DNA of 64,000 nucleotides. Origin: Thermococcus nautili. Its GTDB lineage: Archaea; Methanobacteriota_B; Thermococci; Thermococcales; Thermococcaceae. Position 1 is the stretch's first letter. The number at the start of each line of letters is the position of its first letter. Under the pieces are notes generated by a model. The model searched no databases, was not told the origin of the DNA, and was given only the letters and a program-made list of their open reading frames with translations. This document shows positions 34,281 through 43,110 of the stretch, in pieces. The DNA lies in contig NZ_CP007264.1 of the NCBI RefSeq assembly GCF_000585495.1, positions 682,001 through 746,000 of the forward strand, written 5' to 3'. Made by a program: the position numbers and the translations under genes.

Positions 34281-35300
34281 ATGACGATTGTGATAAACAT
34301 GCGAGACGGTCTGGACGAGAGGAAGATTAAGGTCGCTGGGAGGCTCATCATAGAGGGAAAGCTGGTCGCGTTTCCAACGGAGACGGTTTACGGACTCGGT
34401 GCAGATGCGCTGAACGAAAAGGCCGTGAGGAGGATTTTTGAAGCCAAGGGTAGGCCAGCGGATAACCCGCTCATAGTCCACATAGCGGAGTTTGACGACC
34501 TTAAGAAGCTCGCGAGGGAGATTCCCAAGGAGGCCAAGCTCCTGGCGGAGAAGTTCTGGCCGGGGCCCCTAACCCTCGTCCTGCCGAAGAGGGAAGAGGT
34601 TCCGCTCGTTACAACCGGCGGACTCGACACCGTTGCCGTGAGAATGCCGGCCCACCCGATAGCGCTCGCACTGATAAGGGCCAGCACGCCTATCGCGGCG
34701 CCTTCCGCCAACATAAGCGGGAAGCCGAGTCCAACCCTAGCAGAGCACGTGGTCGATGACTTCTACGGCAGGATAGAGGCGATAATCGACGGCGGGCCAA
34801 CGTGGGTAGGTGTCGAGTCGACGGTGATAGACCTCAGCTCCGAGAGGCCGACGCTCCTCAGGCCCGGTGGTTTACCGCTGGAGGAGATTGAGAAGGTCAT
34901 CGGCCCTGTCGAGATTCACCCGGCCGTTAAGGGGAAGGCCGTTGACCTCGCGAGGGCGCCGGGAATGAAGTACAGGCACTACTCGCCGAACGCCCCGGTT
35001 GTGGTGGTCGAGGGGCCGAGGGAGAGGGTAAGAGAGAAGATTGAGGAGCTCATTGCGGAGTACCGCTCGAAGGGCTACCGCGTGGGAGTAATGGCCACCG
35101 AGGAGTTCGAGGCCGACGAGTTCTTCCACCTCGGGGAAACCCTTGAGGACGTTGCCAAGAACCTGTTTAGGGCTCTTAGGGAGCTCGACAGGCGCGGAGT
35201 TGACGTCATAATCGCCGAGGGGGTTGAAGAGCGGGGCTTGGGCTTAGCCGTCATGAACAGGCTGAGAAAGGCTTCGGGTTACCGAATAATTCGCGCTTAG
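34281..35300 (+). CDS. Threonylcarbamoyl-AMP synthase Sua5
   Basis: 339 residues. YrdC domain: LVAFPTETVYGLGADAL, KGRPADNPLIVH, FWPGPLTLVL, PSANISGKPSPT. It is followed by a linker carrying the LRPGG and GMKYRHYSP blocks and a C-terminal Sua5 domain from about 235. It makes the activated threonylcarbamoyl intermediate for t6A at position 37 of tRNA. The ATG at 34281 follows GGGTGAGAGC. Longer upstream reading in this frame overlaps the glycosyltransferase and has no ribosome site. Confidence 0.94.
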   Translation: MTIVINMRDGLDERKIKVAGRLIIEGKLVAFPTETVYGLGADALNEKAVRRIFEAKGRPADNPLIVHIAEFDDLKKLAREIPKEAKLLAEKFWPGPLTLVLPKREEVPLVTTGGLDTVAVRMPAHPIALALIRASTPIAAPSANISGKPSPTLAEHVVDDFYGRIEAIIDGGPTWVGVESTVIDLSSERPTLLRPGGLPLEEIEKVIGPVEIHPAVKGKAVDLARAPGMKYRHYSPNAPVVVVEGPRERVREKIEELIAEYRSKGYRVGVMATEEFEADEFFHLGETLEDVAKNLFRALRELDRRGVDVIIAEGVEERGLGLAVMNRLRKASGYRIIRA

Positions 35301-35343
35301 GCAACGCTTAAATATTGCTTTCGATTAAATCAACCCGATTCGA

Positions 35344-36543
35344 GTGGGCGGGGTGAGGACTTTGATTTCGCCGGGTATTGACTCTTCACCTGAAGAACTT
35401 GAGGAGCTCGGGTTCAAATACGTAGATGAGGGTAAAGCCAAGGAAGGGCTTAAACTAATCCTTCGGGCGGCCAAGGGGTACGAGGCGAGAGGAGATAAGG
35501 AAAACGCCGCGAGACTGTACCGTTATCTGGGTTACTTCCTTGCCAAGCGAGCTGGAATCGAGAAGGCCAGGCCTTCGCTCCTCAAGAGTGCTTACCTCTA
35601 CATAGACCTCATCGAGGAAGAGATTTCAAAGCCCGAGGTTGACATAGACGTTCTCGACGATTACTGCTTCAGCGTTCTTGAGGTCTTCGCTACCCTCAAC
35701 GACACCCGCTTGCTTGGCAAGTATGCACTAGAGTTTGCCAGCATCTACGAGGACCTCGGAAACTCCTACGAGGAGGCGAGCGACATACCACTCGCAATAA
35801 GGGCCTACGAGTCAGCGTTCCGCTATTACAGGCTGGCGGGCTCTGAAGAAGAGGCAAGAAAGGTCGCGGAGAAGCTTATAAGCCTCTACGGCCAGATTGC
35901 CGAGGCAAAACTCGGAGAGGGGGACGCAGGCGCGGCGGCAGATGCGTTTTACGAACTGGCGCGCTACACGAAGGTAATATTCGGCTACGACGCCCACTTT
36001 AAGGAGATGATGGACACCGCCGCGAAGAACTACGAGAGGGCCAGCAAGCTGGCGTACTCCGAAGGAGACCTTGACGGAACCACCAGTTACCTCGTTAAGG
36101 CCCAGTACGCTTACCTGCTCGCGGGCAACAGCGGAAGGGCAAAGCTGATAGGCATCAACACAATAAGGATGCTCAACCAGGTCGTCAGTGCCCACCGCGC
36201 GTCTGGAAACGATAAGATGGCATCGCACAAGCTCATGGAGGTCACCGAGGCACTGATAGGCGTTGGAAAGGTCGAGGAAGCGATGAACGCCTACAAGAGC
36301 GCCCTCGAGCTGATGAGCGGACTTCACCACAGAACCCGCGTGAGGCTCGCGGTTGCGAAGGTCTACGCCTCTCAGAAAGGCTCCGCGGAGGTTCTTGATG
36401 AAGTTGACGTGGTGGAGTTCCACCTGAAGAAGAACAATCTCCCCAAGGCCTTTGAGGTCGCTGACAAGATACTAGAAAAGAGAGACGAACTGGCGGAGAT
36501 AAGAAGGAAAATACTCGAGGCAGAGGGCATCACTGAGTTCTGA
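35344..36543 (+). CDS. Helical-repeat (TPR/SNAP-like) protein
   Basis: About 399 residues of repeating antiparallel helices of 30-40 residues with Tyr/Ala-rich faces (AARLYRYLGYFLAK, AIRAYESAFRYYRLAG, AKNYERASKLAYSEGD). This resembles TPR or alpha-SNAP solenoids, so it is probably a scaffold for other proteins. The start is doubtful: GTG at 35344 is the longest, but TTG at 35362 has GGGGTGAGG 3 bases before it. A strong TATA (GCTTAAATATTG, about 35306-35317) lies upstream. The end overlaps the convergent gene by 14 bases. Confidence 0.75.
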   Translation: MGGVRTLISPGIDSSPEELEELGFKYVDEGKAKEGLKLILRAAKGYEARGDKENAARLYRYLGYFLAKRAGIEKARPSLLKSAYLYIDLIEEEISKPEVDIDVLDDYCFSVLEVFATLNDTRLLGKYALEFASIYEDLGNSYEEASDIPLAIRAYESAFRYYRLAGSEEEARKVAEKLISLYGQIAEAKLGEGDAGAAADAFYELARYTKVIFGYDAHFKEMMDTAAKNYERASKLAYSEGDLDGTTSYLVKAQYAYLLAGNSGRAKLIGINTIRMLNQVVSAHRASGNDKMASHKLMEVTEALIGVGKVEEAMNAYKSALELMSGLHHRTRVRLAVAKVYASQKGSAEVLDEVDVVEFHLKKNNLPKAFEVADKILEKRDELAEIRRKILEAEGITEF

Positions 36544-36952
36544 GCTCGGCCCTCGGAATTGGGACGTGGTAGGGAAGGCGCATCTCCTTTGCTATTACTA
36601 CCAGCATCGGAGTAAGCTCCATTGAGAGGAAGTTAACGACCTCAACGAGCAGAACGGAGTCCAGCTTCTTTTCGTCCTCCCATGCTGTAAGTATGTCATC
36701 AATCTTGTCCTTCTGGGGAGGCATGTAGAGTATTGCCCCTTTCACAGAGGCCCTGGCAATCTGAGGATTGTACTCGACCTGGAAGTCGAAAAGAACCTCG
36801 ATTCCGTTCATCTTCCCGGTCGGAGTCCTTATTTCACCGAGGCGAAGTTCCTCGATTTTCGGAGAGAGCTTGACCTCAATCTGCCCTGGGGGAATGTTCG
36901 ACGTCAGCTTTTCCATCTCAACCTTCGTTATGTTGTAGCCCAACACCGGCAT
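36530..36952 (-). CDS. Conserved-looking hypothetical protein, 140 aa
   Basis: A beta-rich protein (KLSPKIEELRLGEIRT, IEVLFDFQVEYNP, ASVKGAILYM) with a C-terminal helix and PYHVPIPR. The alternation of strands with a final helical pair is reminiscent of SecB-like chaperones, but I cannot confirm it. There is no signal peptide. The ATG at 36952 follows GGTGAAAGAAG. It is convergent with the helical-repeat protein. Confidence 0.65.
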   Translation of the reverse strand: MPVLGYNITKVEMEKLTSNIPPGQIEVKLSPKIEELRLGEIRTPTGKMNGIEVLFDFQVEYNPQIARASVKGAILYMPPQKDKIDDILTAWEDEKKLDSVLLVEVVNFLSMELTPMLVVIAKEMRLPYHVPIPRAELRTQ

Positions 36953-37034
36953 CTTCTTTCACCATCCCGAAGTCAACAGGGTTGTATAAAACGCTATCGG
37001 TAGGCCTTTAAAAGTTCCCGCCGAAGTTGCACCG

Positions 37035-37739
37035 ATGCCGAGGGAAAAGGTTGTTCGCGTCTGGGACGAGAGGGAAATCATCTACACCCCGAAGAGGTGG
37101 CGCTACCTCTGGGAGAAGCGCGAGAAAGCCTTAGCTATAATGGAGCGCCTAACACAGTTCGACCCCCTGCTCTACGGAAGCGTCGCGAGGGGCGACGTGA
37201 GAAGGGACAGCGACATAGACATCTTCATCCCGATTAGGGTTCCGAGCTACCTCATAGAGCTGGCCCTCGAAGGGCTCGTGAGGAGAAGGAAGATAGTCAT
37301 GGCAACTCCATGGCACCTGATAAAAGGCGTGATTGAGATTGATGAAGAAACGACCGTGACGTTTCCACTCATCGAGCCGACCGACAGGGAGCTGGACTTC
37401 TACCGCTGGGGAGGGGCAATTGATTTGTGGGGCGTCAAGACGAAGGAGCGCGTTCCGGGAGTGAACAAGAAGCTGATTCTGATAATCCCCACCGAGAGGG
37501 GCCACATCGAGCGCGAAGTCGTTGGAAGGGAGAGCGAGGTGGCGAAAATCCTCGGCGTTAGCGTTGACATAGTTACGGAGCGCGTCCACGTTCTCACGAG
37601 AAGGGACGCGATTGGAAGGACAGGCATCTACCTCAACGAGGAGGTTCCGGACTGGATGACCTTCGAGGAGGCCTTGAAGATAATCGCAGACCGCGACCCG
37701 AACGTCAGGAGGAAGGTGAGGGAGCGGGGAGGGGTTTAG
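37035..37739 (+). CDS. Predicted nucleotidyltransferase
   Basis: 234 residues. LLYGSVARGDVRRDSDIDIFIPI is the polymerase-beta-type catalytic motif (GS, then DxD), and a third acidic residue is likely in the EETTVTFPLIEP strand. The N-terminal EREIIYTPKRWRYL and C-terminal segments are not seen in MNT antitoxins, so this is a larger archaeal group of unknown substrate. There is no HEPN partner. It overlaps the convergent ATPase gene by 4 bases. Confidence 0.8.
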   Translation: MPREKVVRVWDEREIIYTPKRWRYLWEKREKALAIMERLTQFDPLLYGSVARGDVRRDSDIDIFIPIRVPSYLIELALEGLVRRRKIVMATPWHLIKGVIEIDEETTVTFPLIEPTDRELDFYRWGGAIDLWGVKTKERVPGVNKKLILIIPTERGHIEREVVGRESEVAKILGVSVDIVTERVHVLTRRDAIGRTGIYLNEEVPDWMTFEEALKIIADRDPNVRRKVRERGGV

Positions 37740-38992
37740 CGCAGAAGCCACTCGTGGAGCGGGACAACCTCAATCCGTTTTCCGTTCAACTCAACGCTCC
37801 CCTTATCCGCGAAGGTAACGACCGTGAGCCTTTCGGCATCGGTTCTTTTCACGGCTTTCGCGAGCGCTCCAAGCTCACGCTCCCTGTTGAGCGGGTGAAG
37901 TTCGTAGCTAACCTGAATCAGCTCGTCTCCAGCGAGGAAATCCACCTCCCAGCCGTCGCCGGGGACGTAAAACAAATCCTCCTCCGGCTCAAAGCCCCTC
38001 CTGAGGAGCTCGACCATGACGAGGTTTTCGAGCAATCTCCCTCTGTCTTTGACCCCCATAATTCGGAGGAGGCCGTTATCAACGAGGTAAGGCTTGAAGC
38101 CGAGCAGTTCAGCCTTCTTATAGGACTTCACGTAGGGGGGAAGCCTGTGCAGTATGAAGGCATCGCTCAGGTATTCAAGGTAATCCGCAACCGTCCCCTT
38201 GCCTATCGAGATTCCGAGACTCTTCATCGTCGAATACGCTTTTGTGAGCGTGAGGTGGCTTGAGCGGGCGAGGATTTTGAGGAGCAAACGTAAAGCGGAG
38301 ACGTTTCTAACATCCCAGCGCTCCACGATGTCGCGGTATATCGCGAGGTCGAGGATTCCCTTCAGGACTTCAATCCTCATGTGGGGGTTGAGCACGGCCT
38401 CGGGGTAGCCCCCCCACTCCAGGTACTCCCCAAGAAGCGCCCTGAGGCGGGCCTTTTCGGCGCTCGAAAGGTAGCGCTTGAACTGGAATCCCCTGGCCCT
38501 CAGGAACTCGCGGAACGAGAAGGGAAAGACGCGAACTCCTATAGAACGACCCCTCAGCTGGGTCGCTATCTCCTTCGAGAGGAGCTTTGAGGAGGAGCCG
38601 GAGACAAAGACCCTGTGCCCTGTGTCAAGAAGATATCGAACGAAGCGCTCCCAGCCCTCAACAGCCTGAACCTCATCGAGGAAGAGGTAGAACTTTTCTC
38701 CTCCCATCTCCCTCAGAACTTCGAGCAGGGTCATCAGGTCATCAAGGGAAGCTCCAACAAGCCTTGGGTCCTCGAGGTTCACGTAGGCGATGCTCTCCTC
38801 GGGGACGCCCTCAGCCTTAAGCCCCTCCATAATCTGGCGCATGAGGTAGGTCTTCCCCACCCTCCTCGGCCCGATTATCGCCACTGCCATCTGGGTGTTG
38901 GGAAGTTTAACCTCGATTTCTCGCTCTATGCCCTCGAAGGGAAGCGAACGGTAATCGAGAACGACCTCGGCCCAGGTTTCCCTCTCAATCAT
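37736..38992 (-). CDS. Archaeal AAA ATPase with C-terminal DUF4143 domain
   Basis: 418 residues. Walker A IGPRRVGKTYLM at about 40, Walker B FYLFLDEVQAVEGWERFVRYL, sensor VFVSGSSSKLLSKEI and the LRGRSIGVRVFPFSFREFL block of this ATPase family. A winged-helix segment (AYSTMKSLGISIGKGTVADYLEYL) follows, then a C-terminal nuclease-fold-like DUF4143 domain with VDFLAGDELIQVSYEL. These proteins are abundant in Thermococcales and their job is unclear. The gene has a perfect inverted repeat around its TATA box (39011-39044), suggesting tight control. Confidence 0.87.
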   Translation of the reverse strand: MIERETWAEVVLDYRSLPFEGIEREIEVKLPNTQMAVAIIGPRRVGKTYLMRQIMEGLKAEGVPEESIAYVNLEDPRLVGASLDDLMTLLEVLREMGGEKFYLFLDEVQAVEGWERFVRYLLDTGHRVFVSGSSSKLLSKEIATQLRGRSIGVRVFPFSFREFLRARGFQFKRYLSSAEKARLRALLGEYLEWGGYPEAVLNPHMRIEVLKGILDLAIYRDIVERWDVRNVSALRLLLKILARSSHLTLTKAYSTMKSLGISIGKGTVADYLEYLSDAFILHRLPPYVKSYKKAELLGFKPYLVDNGLLRIMGVKDRGRLLENLVMVELLRRGFEPEEDLFYVPGDGWEVDFLAGDELIQVSYELHPLNRERELGALAKAVKRTDAERLTVVTFADKGSVELNGKRIEVVPLHEWLLR

Positions 38993-39010
38993 GACCCATC
39001 ATGGACTACA

Positions 39011-39044
39011 TACAGTACAACCCTTTATAAACCCTTGTACTGTA
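39011..39044 (-). promoter_or_regulatory. Inverted-repeat operator flanking the TATA box of the DUF4143 ATPase gene
   Basis: TACAGTACAA (39011-39020) and TTGTACTGTA (39035-39044) are exact inverted copies separated by 14 bases that contain TTTATAAA. A dimeric repressor bound here would block TBP. The start codon is at 38992, so the transcript leader is minimal. Confidence 0.7.
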
Positions 39045-39093
39045 CGCCGTCCAAGAAGCGCGAGACTACGAGCAAACAAAAGAAGAAAGGGAT

Positions 39094-40461
39094 TCAGCCC
39101 TGACAGCACTTCTCCTTCATGCTCGCGGGCAGAATCTCCTTGAAGCCGGTGTACTTCCAGAGGGCCTTCGGGAGCTTTACAACGCCCTCCTCCGTCTGGT
39201 GGTTCTCGAGTATGGCGACGATTGCCCTCGAAGTCGCTATCGCCGTCGAGTTGAGCGTGTGGACGAACTTCGGCTTCTCGTGGGTCTTGTCGCGGAAGCG
39301 GATGTTGAGCCTCCTCGCCTGCCAGTCGGTGCAGTTGCTCGCGCTGACGACCTCGCGGAACTTGCCCTGGCCCGCCATCCAGGCCTCGATGTCGTACTTC
39401 TTGGCCGCGACGTAACCCAAATCGCCGGTGCAGATGTTCACGACCCTGTAGGGAATCTCAAGCTCCTGGAATATCTCCTCGGCGTTGGCTATGAGCTTCT
39501 CGTGCCACTCCCAGCTCTCCTCAGGCCTCGAATAGACGAACTGCTCGACCTTGTGGAACTGGTGCACCCTGAAGATTCCCTTGGTGTCCTTTCCGGCCGT
39601 TCCGGCCTCTTTCCTGAAGCAGGGGCTGACACCGACGTAGAGGAGGGGCAAATCTTTTCCGTCGAGGATTTCGTTGGCGTGCATTCCAGCGAGCGGGTGC
39701 TCCGCCGTTGGAATAAGGTAGAGGTCCTCGCCCTCAACCTTGTATATGACGTCTTCAAAGTCCTCGAAGGTGGTGGCACCTTCCTCGACGAAGCGGCGCA
39801 CCATGTAGGGCGGGACAACCGGCGTGAAGCCCTTCTCGATGAGCTTGTCGAGGGCGAAGCGGATTAAGGCCAAATCCAGTATTACCAGTTCGTTGAGGAG
39901 GTAGTAGAACCTCGCACCGCTCACCTTCGCGGCCCTCTCGAGGTCTGCTCCCCTTAAAAGCTCAAGCATGTCAACGTGGAGCCTCGGCCTCCAGCTCAAA
40001 ACCTCGTACTCCATCTTTCCAAGGCTCTGCTCCTTGAAGGTCTCAAGGAAGCCCTCCCAGACCTTGGCCTTGCCCCAGAACCTAATCGGCACGTTGTCCT
40101 CGTCGCTTTCACCAACCGGAACGCTCTCGTGGGTGATGTTGGGCAAACGCCACAGGTAGTAGTCGATTTTCTTCTTCAGGGCCTCAACTTCTTTCTCAAG
40201 CTCCTCAATCTGCTTCACTATCTCGTTGCTCCTCGCGAGGAGGTCGTCTATCGGCTCTCCAGCCTTCTTGCGCTTGCCTATCTGTATGGCAAGCTGGTTG
40301 CGCTCCTTCCTGAGCTGGTTGATTTTCTTCAGGTTCTCGCGCCACTTCCTGTCGAGTTCAAGGATTTCGTCAATCCATTTGACCTTCTCGGTTTCGCCCC
40401 TCTTGATGAGGTCCTTCTTGACGACCTCGGGCTTTTCGCGGATGAGCTTTATGTCGAGCAT
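39094..40461 (-). CDS. serS: Seryl-tRNA synthetase
   Basis: 455 residues. The N-terminal long coiled coil (about 25-110) binds the tRNA variable arm. The class II catalytic core follows with the motif 2 region SPCFRKEAGTAGKDTKGIFRVHQFHKVEQF and motif 3 SNCTDWQARRLNIRFRD. It is of the ordinary type and not the methanogen-specific one. The ATG at 40461 (MLDIKLIREKPE) follows TAGGTGTTGGCT. A perfect CCTTT...AAAGG element just upstream can serve as TATA region. Confidence 0.95.
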   Translation of the reverse strand: MLDIKLIREKPEVVKKDLIKRGETEKVKWIDEILELDRKWRENLKKINQLRKERNQLAIQIGKRKKAGEPIDDLLARSNEIVKQIEELEKEVEALKKKIDYYLWRLPNITHESVPVGESDEDNVPIRFWGKAKVWEGFLETFKEQSLGKMEYEVLSWRPRLHVDMLELLRGADLERAAKVSGARFYYLLNELVILDLALIRFALDKLIEKGFTPVVPPYMVRRFVEEGATTFEDFEDVIYKVEGEDLYLIPTAEHPLAGMHANEILDGKDLPLLYVGVSPCFRKEAGTAGKDTKGIFRVHQFHKVEQFVYSRPEESWEWHEKLIANAEEIFQELEIPYRVVNICTGDLGYVAAKKYDIEAWMAGQGKFREVVSASNCTDWQARRLNIRFRDKTHEKPKFVHTLNSTAIATSRAIVAILENHQTEEGVVKLPKALWKYTGFKEILPASMKEKCCQG

Positions 40462-40578
40462 AGCCAACACCTAACCAAAGAACGGGGAGGCCTTTAAAAA
40501 AGGTTTCCTAAGCTACACAACCACCTACACAAAAGCGCTATAAGAGCGCGCGCCGAAGTCCTCAGAGGGGCCGGCGCG

Positions 40579-41664
40579 ATGAAGGTGGCTTACTCGTCGC
40601 TTCTCCACAGGTACGAGCGCCTCTACGAGAGGGCCCTTGAGGAGGGCAACGCGGGAAAGGCGCGTTTCTTCGCCCTCCAGTGCGCCGGCCTCTTAAGGAA
40701 GCTCGCATCCGAGGAGTTGCAGTTTTCTCACTATTACCTCAAGCTGGCCGAGGACTGGGAGCGGAAGGCAGAGAACGTTGAGGTGGACGTTAAAAAGCGC
40801 TCGAACGGGGTTGAGAGGCTAATCACAAGCTCCAACGTAACCTGGGAGGACGTTGGCGGGCTGAAGGAGGCCAAAAAGCTCCTCGCCCAGGCCGTCGGAA
40901 TGACGATGGCGAAGGTTCCGGGGGGCTTCAAGCCCTGGAAGGGAGTTCTCCTCTTCGGCCCGCCCGGGACGGGAAAAACGCTCCTTGCAAAGGCCCTCGC
41001 CGGCAGTATGAAAGCCACCTTCATCGGCGTCAAGGTCAGCGACGTCCTCAGCAAGTACTTCGGCGAGTCAAGCAAGATAGCGTCGTCAATCTACGCCCTC
41101 GCGAGGCAGAAGGCTCCAAGCGTCGTTTTCATAGACGAGTTCGATGCGCTCGCAATGAAGCGCTCTTCGATGGAGGACGCCGGGCGGAGGCTCCTGGGAA
41201 CAATTCTGGCCGAGATGGACGGCTTTCAGGACTCCGGGGGGGTAATCACGCTCGCCTCGACCAACGCACCCTGGGACCTCGACGAGGCCATGCTATCCCG
41301 CTTCCCGCTCAGGATTTACGTGCCACTGCCGGATGAGGAAGGCGCGCGAGAAATCTTCGCGATTCATCTGCGGGGGCTTCCCCTGAGGGTAACGCTGGAA
41401 TCCCTGGCTAGGGTGGCGGTGAAAAAGCTCTACTCGGGGAGGGAGATAGCTAACGCCTGCACCTTCGCGGTTCTCCACATGCTGGAGGAGATGAACCCCG
41501 AGCTGAGCGACCCCCTCAAGGTGGGCTCGATAGCGGGGAAGGAGCTCACGATAAGGCCCCTTGAGGCGAAGGACTTCCGCTACGCCTTCAAGAGGGTAAA
41601 GAGCCCCATCAAGAGGGAACTGCTGAAGAAATACGAAAGGTGGGCGAGGGAGTACGGCGTTTAG
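40579..41664 (+). CDS. Single-domain AAA ATPase with N-terminal helical (MIT-like) domain, Vps4/katanin-like
   Basis: 361 residues. Residues 1-65 form three amphipathic helices (YERLYERALEEGNAGKARFFALQCAGLLRKLA, shown here by ends only: YERLYERAL to LLRKLA). This resembles the MIT domain of Vps4. A short linker is followed by NVTWEDVGGLKEAK, Walker [12 protein letters not shown], Walker B VVFIDEFDAL and a single Arg finger region. The C-terminal part keeps DFRYAFKRVKSPIKRELLKKYERWAREYG, like the Vps4 end helix. Members of this AAA class disassemble protein polymers. No ESCRT-III gene lies nearby, so the target is unknown. Confidence 0.8.
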   Translation: MKVAYSSLLHRYERLYERALEEGNAGKARFFALQCAGLLRKLASEELQFSHYYLKLAEDWERKAENVEVDVKKRSNGVERLITSSNVTWEDVGGLKEAKKLLAQAVGMTMAKVPGGFKPWKGVLLFGPPGTGKTLLAKALAGSMKATFIGVKVSDVLSKYFGESSKIASSIYALARQKAPSVVFIDEFDALAMKRSSMEDAGRRLLGTILAEMDGFQDSGGVITLASTNAPWDLDEAMLSRFPLRIYVPLPDEEGAREIFAIHLRGLPLRVTLESLARVAVKKLYSGREIANACTFAVLHMLEEMNPELSDPLKVGSIAGKELTIRPLEAKDFRYAFKRVKSPIKRELLKKYERWAREYGV

Positions 41665-42863
41665 CCGAAGAAGGTAACCTCAACCTCTTCCCCTGCCTCA
41701 AGTATCTCCACGTTCTCAGGAACCTCGATGAAGCCGTCCGCATCAATGAAGCTCGTGACGGCCCCGCTTCCCTTGAGTATCGGAACGGCCTTTTCGCCCT
41801 CTATCCTCACCGGGAGGAACTGCCTCCTGCCCTTCACCGAGAAGACCTTGTGGGCGAGCCTCTTTTTGACCTTCCTGACCTCGCTCTCCCTTCCGATGAG
41901 CCTCCTCAGGAGCGGGGCGACGAGCAGGGTGAAGTTCGTCAGACAGCTTGTCGGATAGCCAGGGAGGCCGAAGACCGGTTTTCCGCCTATCAGGCCGATT
42001 ATCGTCGGCTTTCCGGGCTGAATCGCTATGCCGTGTATCTTAACCTCGCCGAGCTCCTCGATTATCGAGCTGGTCAAATCCCTTATCCCACCGCTCGCGC
42101 CACCGCTGAGGATTACGATGTCACAGCACTCAACGCCCTTCTCTATCAGGGCCTTCAGGCTCTCTCGGTCGTCCTTCGCTATGCCGAGGAAAACCGCTTC
42201 ACATCCAAGCTCCCTGACGGCGTCGGCTATGGCCCTCCCGTTGATGTCGTAAATCTGGCCCGGCTTCAGCCCCTCGCCCGGGAGAACCAGCTCGTTGCCC
42301 GTGCTTATGACGGCCACCTTCGGTTTCCTGAAGACCGGAACCTCGGCAAGTCCAACGGCAGAAAGCAGGGCGGTCTCCTTGAAGCCGAGCCTCGTCCCGC
42401 GCTTCAGGAGGGGCTTGCCCTTGGGTATGTCGGCTCCGGCTTTCATGACACCGAGACCGGGATAGGCGGGCTTGTAGATGATTACCTCGTCGCCGTCTCT
42501 GTCAACGTCCTCGAACTGTATCACCGCGTCGGCGCCTTTGGGCAAAGGAGCGCCGGTGGAGATGTAGACGCTCTCGCCGGGCTTCAGCTCGAAGTCGGGA
42601 AAGTCCCCGGCGTTCACCTCGCCGATTACCTTGAGCCTGACGGGCTCGCTCTCGCTTGCCATGAATGTGTCCTCTGCCCTAACCGCGTAGCCGTCAACGG
42701 TTGCCCTGTCAAAGGGGGGCACGTTTATCGGCGAAACGACGTCCTCAGCCAGAACCCTGCCGAGGGCTTCGCCCAGCGGAACCCTCTCGACCTTTGGTTC
42801 GAGCGGGAAGGAGTCTATGACCTCAAGGGCCTTTTCAAGGGGCACGACTTTGAGGAACGCCAT
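41661..42863 (-). CDS. moeA: Molybdopterin molybdotransferase MoeA
   Basis: 400 residues. Blocks ALGRVLAEDVVSP, PPFDRATVDGYAVRAED, YISTGAPLPKGADAV, ISTGNELV, ILSGGASGG and FGLPGYPTSCLTNF are all MoeA signatures. It inserts molybdenum or, in Thermococcales, tungsten into adenylylated molybdopterin, the cofactor of their ferredoxin-linked aldehyde oxidoreductases. It overlaps the convergent AAA ATPase gene by 4 bases. No other cofactor gene is adjacent. Confidence 0.94.
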   Translation of the reverse strand: MAFLKVVPLEKALEVIDSFPLEPKVERVPLGEALGRVLAEDVVSPINVPPFDRATVDGYAVRAEDTFMASESEPVRLKVIGEVNAGDFPDFELKPGESVYISTGAPLPKGADAVIQFEDVDRDGDEVIIYKPAYPGLGVMKAGADIPKGKPLLKRGTRLGFKETALLSAVGLAEVPVFRKPKVAVISTGNELVLPGEGLKPGQIYDINGRAIADAVRELGCEAVFLGIAKDDRESLKALIEKGVECCDIVILSGGASGGIRDLTSSIIEELGEVKIHGIAIQPGKPTIIGLIGGKPVFGLPGYPTSCLTNFTLLVAPLLRRLIGRESEVRKVKKRLAHKVFSVKGRRQFLPVRIEGEKAVPILKGSGAVTSFIDADGFIEVPENVEILEAGEEVEVTFFG

Positions 42864-42936
42864 TCTATCACCGGGAGAAAAGAAAAGTCTTGGCGTATAA
42901 ATGGGTTGCGTAAACGAGAACGTTTAACCGGAAAGC

Positions 42937-43077
42937 TCACCACTCGTCCTCATCTTCCCAGTCTTCGTCCTCCCACTCTTCCTCCCAGTCCTCGTCCTCC
43001 CATTCCTCGAGCTCGAACTCCTCGTCAAGGAACTCCTCTTCCTCATCCACCACTTTCTTCTTCTTGGGTGGGTCCAT
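42937..43077 (-). CDS. Tiny acidic Trp-rich protein, 46 aa
   Basis: Between moeA and the gene at 43166 an ATG at 43077 opens a 46-codon frame. It encodes MDPPKKKKVVDEEEEFLDEE, then an almost pure Glu/Asp/Trp tail in which Trp recurs at intervals of 4-5 (EEWEDEDWEEEWEDEDWEDE, then DEW). A GAGGGGAG site is 3 bases upstream and AAATTTATAG (43111-43120) is a well-placed TATA. The basic head and acidic, aromatic tail are not random sequence. I do not know a function. A DNA mimic or a partner for a basic or nucleic-acid-binding protein are possibilities only. Confidence 0.7.
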   Translation of the reverse strand: MDPPKKKKVVDEEEEFLDEEFELEEWEDEDWEEEWEDEDWEDEDEW

Positions 43078-43110
43078 ACTCTCCCCTCGTAAGATGTTCG
43101 CGGGGGGAGC

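Noticed and set aside
37035-38992. Nucleotidyltransferase and DUF4143 ATPase as a toxin-antitoxin pair
   Set aside because: They are convergent with separate promoters. The nucleotidyltransferase is larger than MNT antitoxins and has no HEPN partner.
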